Shown: positions 43,027 through 49,017 of the stretch, one piece after another
Layout: every line of letters starts with the position of its first letter
Position numbering within the stretch: position 1 is the first letter of the stretch
DNA from: Parvularcula sp. BBD 1991-13
GTDB lineage: Bacteria > Pseudomonadota > Alphaproteobacteria > Caulobacterales > Parvularculaceae
Length of the DNA stretch: 64,000 nt
Direction of reading: 5' to 3'
NCBI GenBank assembly: GCA_001657385.1
Contig: LYSZ01000012.1
Location: 1 to 64,000 of the forward strand
Position numbers and translations under genes: made by a program
The notes under the pieces: model-generated
Told to the model about the DNA's origin: nothing
Databases searched by the model: none
Seen by the model: the letters and a program-made list of their open reading frames with translations, nothing else

Positions 43027-43241
43027 CGAAGCCTCTGGCTGGCGATGGCGGTTTGCGTTCCGTCAAGGGAAGAACCGGAACTATTCAGGCTGAAGACATG
43101 CGCCGCTGAGATGATTGCCGGATCCGGAACCGAAGGGCCTCGTTTGTCCGGGAGCGGAATGCAGGTGCGCCCATGCGAGGTTGCCCCGATCCACGCACCT
43201 GACTGGCCAGCCGGAGGCGGACTGTCGTTTCGCGGGCTCAC
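43023..43241 (-). CDS. 72-aa ORF translationally coupled within RiPP operon
   Basis: This ORF starts with a GTG that overlaps the radical SAM stop (GTGA) and ends in a TGA that overlaps the start of HExxH copy A (ATGA). Exact four-base overlaps at both ends are hard to explain for a shadow ORF and argue that it is translated. The product is Ser/Pro/Gly-rich with one Cys (GRTCIPLPDKRGPSVPDP) and has no membrane span or double-glycine leader. It might be a small binding partner, an accessory peptide or degenerate spacer. I do not recognise it. Confidence 0.45.
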   Translation of the reverse strand: MSPRNDSPPPAGQSGAWIGATSHGRTCIPLPDKRGPSVPDPAIISAAHVFSLNSSGSSLDGTQTAIASQRLR

Positions 43242-44521
43242 GACAGGCGCCGTAAGATATCGTCGCCGTCGATGCCGTTGTCCAAAAGATAGGACACAAC
43301 GCGGCTATAGATATTTTTCAGTGCCGAACAGTATACCGTCTCCCTTTCGAAACCCGACGCTTCATCAAAACGCGTATTGACCCTTCCGCCGCGGCACAGT
43401 TTCCACCAGTCGCACGCCGCGCATGCGGCCGGGCGGTGTGCGTGAATCGCGGTTCTGATTTCCCTGTACAAATCCGACTGGACGACCGTCTCAAGCCGGT
43501 GATCGAACAGATTGAAGCGGTGTTCGGCGAAACGCCCGCCCAGCGACCTGATCACGTCGTCCATGCCCACGTCGCCCGCGCTTGACACGGTGAAGACGTT
43601 CGACATGTCCTCCCTGTAGGGAGCGAAATGCTTCATCTCTTCATCCGAGCAAAAGCATGCGATCAACTCGGAAAAAAACCGGACCGTGATGTCTTTCCGG
43701 TCATCCCGGGTCCATTCCTGAAAAACGCCCAGCATGAAGTCTTCAGTGCCTTTGACGATTTTCGGCGTTATCGTGTCGTGGGTTTCGTCAAGCAGCAGGA
43801 AACTGAGCCGGCGGAAGCCCAGTTCATCGACAAAGTGCCTGTAAGCGGCGGCGCCGGACCCTTCCGGGTCGACTACGCTCAGCAATCCGGGATTGCCCAT
43901 TCGACCTTCGGCGGCGGCCCCCTGAAGGAGCCGCAACCCTTTCAGCGCGTTCTGGTAGGAGCCGCGCCCCTGGTGGTCAATTCTGTAGGCGTCGTTCCGC
44001 GCCTCGTCGCCGTCCAGACTGACGCCGACGGACATGCGCCATTTCGCGAAAAGGTCGACCCAGGTTTCATCGATCAAGGTGGCGTTGGTCTGTACGGAAA
44101 ACGAATAGTTGCACAAACCTTCCAGGGCGGCTGACAATGCCTCGCATAATGCGTCAAAGCGCTGCGGCTTGAGCAGCAGGGGCTCGCCGCCGTGGAAGAC
44201 GATGGCGATGGTCTTGACGCCGGAGAGCGCCGCCGAACTAGCGAAATCGCATAATCCGTTTACAGAATCTTCAGTAATGAGGGCGGGGTGAGACTCGTAA
44301 CTACGGTCCTTGTGAAAAAAGAAATAGCAATAGGTGCAGGCAAGATTGCAGCGTTCGGCAACCTTTACGATCAGCTCCATTCTTTCCGGAATCGCAAAAG
44401 GCGCCGGCGCGTTCGCCGGGCGCTCGCCAGCGCCGGCGGTCAACGCATCTCCCGCCATCAATGTATCTGGCAATGTATCTGATGTCATATCGCAACCTTG
44501 GGGCGCATAAACGGTCATCAT
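43238..44521 (-). CDS. radical SAM/SPASM peptide maturase (FxsB-like)
   Basis: The 427-aa enzyme has the radical SAM cluster motif CNLACTYC (Cys58, 62, 65) in VKVAERCNLACTYCYFFFHKD, followed by FHGGEPLLL, SVQTNATLID and GVSLDGDEARND. A C-terminal SPASM domain reads RPAACAACDWWKLCRGGRVN...VYCSALKNIY. It resembles FxsB/cyclophane-type maturases that crosslink aromatic residues in precursor peptides and often neighbour HExxH proteins. It follows precursor 1 by 141 bases. The first 45 residues are poorly conserved-looking; Met12 (44488) with AAGG upstream is an alternative start. Confidence 0.88.
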   Translation of the reverse strand: MMTVYAPQGCDMTSDTLPDTLMAGDALTAGAGERPANAPAPFAIPERMELIVKVAERCNLACTYCYFFFHKDRSYESHPALITEDSVNGLCDFASSAALSGVKTIAIVFHGGEPLLLKPQRFDALCEALSAALEGLCNYSFSVQTNATLIDETWVDLFAKWRMSVGVSLDGDEARNDAYRIDHQGRGSYQNALKGLRLLQGAAAEGRMGNPGLLSVVDPEGSGAAAYRHFVDELGFRRLSFLLLDETHDTITPKIVKGTEDFMLGVFQEWTRDDRKDITVRFFSELIACFCSDEEMKHFAPYREDMSNVFTVSSAGDVGMDDVIRSLGGRFAEHRFNLFDHRLETVVQSDLYREIRTAIHAHRPAACAACDWWKLCRGGRVNTRFDEASGFERETVYCSALKNIYSRVVSYLLDNGIDGDDILRRLS

Positions 44522-44621
44522 GGCGCCGTCGAAGTTCGTCGCCCCCCATGTTTCACGCTCCGGTGGCGGTCCGGAAACGGATGCGGGTCGGCAAGGGGGA
44601 ATGAGGATCTGTTCGAGCGTC

Positions 44622-44643
44622 GGCGCCGCCCGAAGGCGGCGCC
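44622..44643 (-). terminator. TTCG-capped hairpin after precursor 1
   Basis: On the minus strand a perfect 9-bp stem GGCGCCGCC/GGCGGCGCC is closed by the very stable TTCG tetraloop, 20 bases after the precursor stop and before the radical SAM gene. There is no T-tract, so it is more likely a partial attenuator or mRNA 3'-end stabiliser that raises precursor over enzyme levels. Confidence 0.55.
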
Positions 44644-44662
44644 TAGGCGATGGTTTTCGATT

Positions 44663-44833
44663 CTAAAGAGAATCGGCGAACTGATCGGATTTGCTGTGGC
44701 CGGTGGTCGTCCTGCTGTAGCCGCCGCCGCTGACGATATCGAGATGCGCTTCGATCAGGGTGCTCAGTTCCCCGGCATCCACGATGGCGTCTTTGTTCTG
44801 CCTCTTGGCTTCGATAATACTGCGTATGCTCAT
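44663..44833 (-). CDS. RiPP precursor peptide 1 (double-glycine leader)
   Basis: This 56-aa peptide has a charged leader (MSIRSIIEAKRQNKDAIVDA) and a classic double-glycine segment ELSTLIEAHLDIVSGGG with hydrophobic residues at -12, -7 and -4, then the core YSRTTTGHSKSDQFADSL. The C39 exporter in the operon should cleave after GG. The core has no Cys, arguing against a lanthipeptide or disulfide bacteriocin, and contains the aromatic-X-X triplets YSR, HSK and FAD suited to radical SAM crosslinking. AGGAG precedes the ATG; the track ORF starts 16 codons too early. It differs from precursor 2 at seven positions. Confidence 0.85.
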   Translation of the reverse strand: MSIRSIIEAKRQNKDAIVDAGELSTLIEAHLDIVSGGGYSRTTTGHSKSDQFADSL

Positions 44834-44934
44834 GAAATAGCTCCTGTTGGGGATAGTTTCAAAAATGAAATACACAAACATGAAATGTTAAAAAAACAAT
44901 CCATAACATTCAGAAAGCTAATTTAACATTATTA

Positions 44935-44947
44935 CATTGGCACAATA
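44935..44947 (-). promoter_or_regulatory. degenerate dyad upstream of precursor 1
   Basis: CATTGGCACAATA occupies the position equivalent to the perfect dyad TATTGTCACAATA in the second precursor unit (528 bp away), with two mismatches. It lies in the conserved upstream block and may be a weakened regulator site or part of the promoter. Confidence 0.35.
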
Positions 44948-45149
44948 AAATAACCCGTCTAATCAATAGGGATTACTGTTTTGTAAGAATTCAAAATCCT
45001 TGTGCGGATGTTCAGTTTTCGTCAAGCGCTTCGCCGCTTTCGTTGCGGGTTTTCTGTATAGACTTCTATACAGGCGTCGCAGCCGCTGGTTCCGACTCTA
45101 CAGATACTATGGGGCGTCTCAGTTCATCTCTCCGGCATGGCCGCGCGTC

Positions 45150-45171
45150 GGCGCCGCCTGAAGGCGGCGCC
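45150..45171 (-). terminator. GC hairpin after precursor 2
   Basis: The same 9-bp stem GGCGCCGCC/GGCGGCGCC as after precursor 1 occurs here with a TTCA loop, 19 bases after the stop. It sits between the two precursor genes and lacks a T-tract. Confidence 0.5.
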
Positions 45172-45190
45172 TGAGCGATTGCTTTCGATT

Positions 45191-45361
45191 CTAAAGAGAA
45201 TCGACAAACTGATCGGATTTGCTGTGGCCGGTGACGCGCCGGCTGTAACCGCCGCCGCTGACGATATCGAGATGCGCTTCGATCAGTGTGCTGAGTTCGC
45301 CGGCGTCGACAATGGCGTTCTTGTCCTGCCTCTTGGCTTCGATAATGTTGCGTAAGCTCAT
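45191..45361 (-). CDS. RiPP precursor peptide 2 (double-glycine leader)
   Basis: This 56-aa peptide is absent from the ORF track because of its length. Leader MSLRNIIEAKRQDKNAIVDA and GELSTLIEAHLDIVSGGG are followed by core YSRRVTGHSKSDQFVDSL. Against precursor 1 the leader differs at four conservative positions and the core at three (TT to RV after YSR, A to V in the F-x-D triplet). The triplet outer residues Y/R, H/K and F/D are kept, implying selection on the modified positions. AAAGGAG precedes the ATG. It is the first gene of the operon. Confidence 0.85.
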   Translation of the reverse strand: MSLRNIIEAKRQDKNAIVDAGELSTLIEAHLDIVSGGGYSRRVTGHSKSDQFVDSL

Positions 45362-45462
45362 GAAATAGCTCCTTTGTTATAATGAACTCATCAATAAAAT
45401 ATTCAAAAATTCAGTGTCAAAAAGTGCTCTTCAAGTAATGGAGCACAAGTTTAACGGTTTTA

Positions 45463-45475
45463 TATTGTCACAATA
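45463..45475 (-). promoter_or_regulatory. dyad upstream of precursor 2
   Basis: TATTGTCACAATA is a perfect 6+1+6 palindrome about 100 bases before the precursor 2 start, in an AT-rich block conserved before both precursor genes. It is a plausible operator for the RiPP operon; no regulator for it is encoded nearby except the FecI/FecR sets. Confidence 0.45.
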
Positions 45476-45885
45476 AGATGCGCCGTCTAATCAATAAGGA
45501 TTACCGTTTTGTAAGAATTCTAAATCGCCCCAGCAATATTGCGGCAGCGCCCGCCCTCTCGGGTCTTACGGAGGGATGTCGGCGGCGCCACAGGGCCGCC
45601 CCGCCCGGTACCTTCAGTGTGCTTCACGGCATCCCGTGGGCGCCCCAGGTTTATGGGAAATGATTGACTGCGCCGATGCGCAGTCTTGTTTGGCGAGATT
45701 ATTCTGTAGTACTATAATCGTATTCAGTAAATTGAACTGTGCTTCCCGCTTTTTCACGTCGCCTGTTGGCAAGGCGGTTGATTGCCGTTTTTCTGACCAA
45801 TGAATCCGCCGGCCTTTGACGCGATGGGCGGCGGATTCCGTCGAACCGGCCCGGTCATAAAGAAACCCTTGATGCGAAGGCGGAT

Positions 45886-46971
45886 ATGAAAAATATAAAA
45901 AGATACCTGTCGATGCTGCTTCTCGCCATGGTCATTCCGGCGAATGCGGGCGCCGCCATTCGTATCCAGGCCGAGTACCACCCGCCGACGAATCTCTTTG
46001 CCCTGATGGATGGCGTTTCCGGCTGGGCGTTCAACGATCCCGCCTACCAAGAGGCATGGCGCCGGCGCTTCGGGTGGTCTGAAAGGGACCGGCATGTCGC
46101 TTCCGGTTACAAGCGCTATCGCGATCGCACATTTCACGACCCCGTACAAAAGGATAGGCGATACGGGGCGCGTAATGACGGCATGTTCGCGGCGCGCTCA
46201 TCCTATTCGGCCGACGCCGATCCTCTTGCCCGAAATTTCATCGGGGCGAAAACCATCGAAGACGCTCTTGCATCGCTTGAAGACGTCGCATCGGCTGAAG
46301 ACGCCGAGTTGCTGCGGGAATTTTACGAACATTTTCGGGCGCGCTGGTCGGCCATTCTCGATGAAAGCAGGGCGTTCGCCGTTCAGGCAGAGGCGTTGAA
46401 CGGTGAATTGCAGGACGAGCGCGTCGCCGCCTATCTCGCCCGGACCAGCGATTTCTACCAGGTCGAGGCCCAGTACGAATTCAACGTACGTTTTGTCTGG
46501 TGGCCGCCGATCGGGCGAACCTTCGCAGATATATCCGGACAAACGTTTCTTATACGGTCGCATCCGCAACGTCATGCGCGGCGGGACGACGTGATCGAAA
46601 TCGTCATGCACGAAGCTGCGCACTACATCAGCGCCAGCCAGCCGGCGGAACAAAAGCGTAAGCTTACGGACGAATTTCTCGGGACCTGCTCCGCCAGTGC
46701 CGATAACGACTTCTACCTGTTGGAGGAGCCCCTCGCCGTGGCGTGGGGGCAGGCCGCATTTGCGAAGTACGGCCGCGGAAAACCGCTCGATCCGGGTGAA
46801 AACTGGTATCGTCCCCCCATACCGGACATTATGGGGCGGCTGCTCTGGCTGCATATCGACGGACTCTACGAAACCGATGCGACCATCACCGACGGGATCA
46901 TTGCAACGGCCGCCGGGTACTGCGCGCGTCTTCTGGATATCGGCGCGGAGCTGGAGCGAGGAAGGCCTTAG
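45886..46971 (+). CDS. secreted HExxH metallopeptidase-like protein
   Basis: The 361-aa protein has a signal peptide (KRYLSMLLLAMVIPANAGA) and, unlike the cytoplasmic HExxH copies, a gluzincin-like arrangement: IEIVMHEAAHYIS followed some 40 residues later by FYLLEEPLAVAWGQ, whose Glu could be the third zinc ligand. It is divergent from the precursor genes. It may be a periplasmic peptidase that trims the exported peptide or protects the producer, or a distant relative of the cluster's hydroxylases. No database family is recognised. Confidence 0.65.
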   Translation: MKNIKRYLSMLLLAMVIPANAGAAIRIQAEYHPPTNLFALMDGVSGWAFNDPAYQEAWRRRFGWSERDRHVASGYKRYRDRTFHDPVQKDRRYGARNDGMFAARSSYSADADPLARNFIGAKTIEDALASLEDVASAEDAELLREFYEHFRARWSAILDESRAFAVQAEALNGELQDERVAAYLARTSDFYQVEAQYEFNVRFVWWPPIGRTFADISGQTFLIRSHPQRHARRDDVIEIVMHEAAHYISASQPAEQKRKLTDEFLGTCSASADNDFYLLEEPLAVAWGQAAFAKYGRGKPLDPGENWYRPPIPDIMGRLLWLHIDGLYETDATITDGIIATAAGYCARLLDIGAELERGRP

Positions 46972-47272
46972 CGCATCCCGTTACGATTGCTGTCTGGGTG
47001 CGCGCTGGCGTCTGGCCCTGAGGCAGTCGCTCTTTTTCGGTGCTTTACGGACGCGCCCTGGACGGCTGGGCGCTGGCGCCGCATGCGGATCGCAACGTAT
47101 GCTTACGCCTTTGCGGTACGAACCTCCTCTGATCAATGTTCCCAATGATTTAGGGCGAATTCCACGATGACGCTCGTAAGTAAGACGATTGAATTGCCGT
47201 TGCGTTCCAGATATTGATGCGAAGAATTGAACTTTTTACGGGGCGTCCCGTAAACGACAAGGCCCGTGGCGT
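46972..47272 (+). promoter_or_regulatory. upstream region of second sigma gene, with a dyad
   Basis: This 301-bp gap has no gene. Near its end the perfect dyad TTACGGGGCGTCCCGTAA (47236-47253, 7-bp arms) sits 20 bases before the GTG of the sigma gene, placed to act as an operator or to fold in the leader mRNA. The preceding TGAACTTTTTACGGGG loosely resembles the TGAATTTTTTATGAAG motif of the receptor genes (12 of 16). Confidence 0.5.
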
Positions 47273-47857
47273 GTGAACAAGAAGCTGCATGAACAGAATA
47301 TCGTTCACTTCCCGCATAATAAAAATGCGACAGCTGAACGTTCACGGCATATAGAGGCGCTGTATAAGAGCCACTGGCGCGAGATTTGCGCCAGATTACG
47401 CAAAGTATTCGGGGCAGGCCCTCCAGAGCCGGAGGATCTCGCCCAGGAGGCCTTCGCCAAGTTCACGGCGTTGCCGGGCCATTCCCGAGTAAAACATCCG
47501 CAGGCCTTTCTTTTCAAGACAGCGCTTAATCTGGGTTACGATTCCATCAAGAGGGTTGCGGTTGCCCGCCGGCATATTGAAATGGCTTTGCAGGAGGCGG
47601 ATCTTGCCTTGATGGAACAAAATTCGCCTGAAGACGTCTATTCTTTGCAAGAGCGTTTGACAGTCACCACAAGAGCGTTCAACGGGCTCTCAGAAAAACA
47701 ACGCGAGATCGTGATCCGGAGCCGGATTTACGGCGAATCATTTGCGCAGATCCGCGCTGCTACAGGATGGAGTAACGGCGACATCCACCGGCAACTCAAA
47801 GCGGCCCATAAGATTCTCAGAGCCCGGGTGCAAGAGGCTGAGGGAACGGACGAGTAA
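47273..47857 (+). CDS. FecI-type ECF sigma factor
   Basis: The 194-aa sigma factor has region 2 (GPPEPEDLAQEAFAKFTAL, HPQAFLFKTALNLGYDSIKR) and region 4 (GLSEKQREIVIRSRIYGESFAQIRAATGWSNGDIHRQLKAAHKIL). It starts with GTG; no in-frame ATG is available nearby. FecR follows after six bases and an STN receptor after that, all on the plus strand, a standard FecI-FecR-FecA order. It likely drives the two receptor promoters carrying the shared motif. Confidence 0.88.
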   Translation: MNKKLHEQNIVHFPHNKNATAERSRHIEALYKSHWREICARLRKVFGAGPPEPEDLAQEAFAKFTALPGHSRVKHPQAFLFKTALNLGYDSIKRVAVARRHIEMALQEADLALMEQNSPEDVYSLQERLTVTTRAFNGLSEKQREIVIRSRIYGESFAQIRAATGWSNGDIHRQLKAAHKILRARVQEAEGTDE

Positions 47858-47863
47858 AAGAGT

Positions 47864-48871
47864 ATGATAAGCAAGCTGAATAATATCCCGGACATCTCTC
47901 ATTCCTCGGATCCGGAAGACGCCGCGATCGAGTGGCATATTTATCTGTATTCTGAGAACGCCTCGGATGACGGGCGGGCGAAATTTGAGGCATGGCTAAA
48001 GCAGTCCCCCGACCATGGGCGCTTGTTCAAGGAAATCGAGACGAACTGGCGTGATCTTTCGCTGGTTGAGAATATCGAGGATGAGCTTGTAAGCGGTTCC
48101 CAGAATACAGAACGCGAACGGGGCGACAGGGTCTCCCGCCGCACCATGGTTGCAGGAGGCGCAATTGCCGCTGCATTGGCGGGCGTTGTGTTGTTGGGTG
48201 TTTCCGAGCTTTCGTCGCCAAAAACCCAGGCGCGGCATGCGTCGTCAATTGGCGAAATCAAGAGCGTCGGCCTGCCGGACGGCAGTATCGTCACGCTCGA
48301 CAGCAATTCAACCATTGAGATTACCTTCTCAAAAAAGACACGGTCGGTGACGTTGGTCAGGGGGCGGGCCCATTTTGACGTTGAGCCGGAAACGAGGCGC
48401 GCGTTCACGGTGGATGCAGGCCTGGGTCGCGTTACCGTGGTCGGGACCGCTTTTGATTTGTGGCGCAAGGATGACGCGCTCGATGTTTCCGTCGTGGAAG
48501 GCGTAGTGGAATTTGCGCCAACGGAAAAAGACCGCGCCGTATCGTCAACATCATTGGCTGTGGGGGAACGTATTATTGTTTACGGAAACGGCGTTATGTC
48601 CCAAAAGCGGGACTTCGATCCGTTCCAAAGCGAAGAGTGGCGCGCCGGCCGCATCGACTATGAGGATGCTCCGCTCGGCAATGTGATTGAGGACATCAAC
48701 CGATATCGCAGAAAACCAATCAGAATTATCGATAGCGAGTTGAACGCCATCCGCCTGACGGTAGGGGTTCGTGTGGATCAATCAGATATTTTCCTGGCTG
48801 GTCTTGAAGCGACGCAACCCATATCCGTCCGTGAAACCCAATATGCCGTGAACCTATACAAAAAACGTTGA
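47864..48871 (+). CDS. FecR-family anti-sigma regulator
   Basis: The 335-aa protein has an N-terminal DUF4880-like segment (PEDAAIEWHIYLYSENASDDGRAKFEAWL), a single span (MVAGGAIAAALAGVVLLGV) and a periplasmic FecR domain (VGLPDGSIVTLDSNSTIEITF...VVEGVVEF) with a C-terminal STN-like portion. It transmits the receptor signal to the preceding sigma factor. The receptor gene begins 146 bases later, behind its own conserved motif. Confidence 0.9.
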   Translation: MISKLNNIPDISHSSDPEDAAIEWHIYLYSENASDDGRAKFEAWLKQSPDHGRLFKEIETNWRDLSLVENIEDELVSGSQNTERERGDRVSRRTMVAGGAIAAALAGVVLLGVSELSSPKTQARHASSIGEIKSVGLPDGSIVTLDSNSTIEITFSKKTRSVTLVRGRAHFDVEPETRRAFTVDAGLGRVTVVGTAFDLWRKDDALDVSVVEGVVEFAPTEKDRAVSSTSLAVGERIIVYGNGVMSQKRDFDPFQSEEWRAGRIDYEDAPLGNVIEDINRYRRKPIRIIDSELNAIRLTVGVRVDQSDIFLAGLEATQPISVRETQYAVNLYKKR

Positions 48872-48888
48872 TCCGCAACATTCCAGAT

Positions 48889-48924
48889 TGAATTTTTTAT
48901 GAAGATCAACGCTGGTCTGGGATA
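48889..48924 (+). promoter_or_regulatory. putative ECF promoter of first paired receptor
   Basis: TGAATTTTTTATGAAG, a 14-base gap and GGGATA occur 94 bases before the receptor ATG. Exactly the same two-part motif with the same spacing precedes the next receptor gene (51891), supporting recognition by one sigma factor. Confidence 0.6.
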
Positions 48925-49017
48925 GCTCAATCTCGTTGTCGTCTTTCTACTGTAAATTTCTTCACGTCGTTCTTTCGGGGAGAGCGGCGATAAAATTTCG
49001 GATGCTTCGCGAAAGAC

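Larger units (their letters stand above)
44622..45536. repeat. 528-bp tandem duplication of the precursor unit
   Basis: The precursor gene, its 3' hairpin and an upstream segment of about 70 bp (containing GTCTAATCAATA and TTTTGTAAGAATTC) all recur at an offset of exactly 528 bp (44663 to 45191, 44941 to 45469). The gene and the flanking blocks are highly similar while the 5'-UTR between them has diverged. This shows duplication of a whole promoter-gene-hairpin unit. Confidence 0.85.

Noticed and set aside
44498-45355. Plus-strand ORFs over the precursor genes (44498-44926, 45137-45355)
   Set aside because: They are antisense to the precursors; the similarity between them only reflects the 528-bp duplication.
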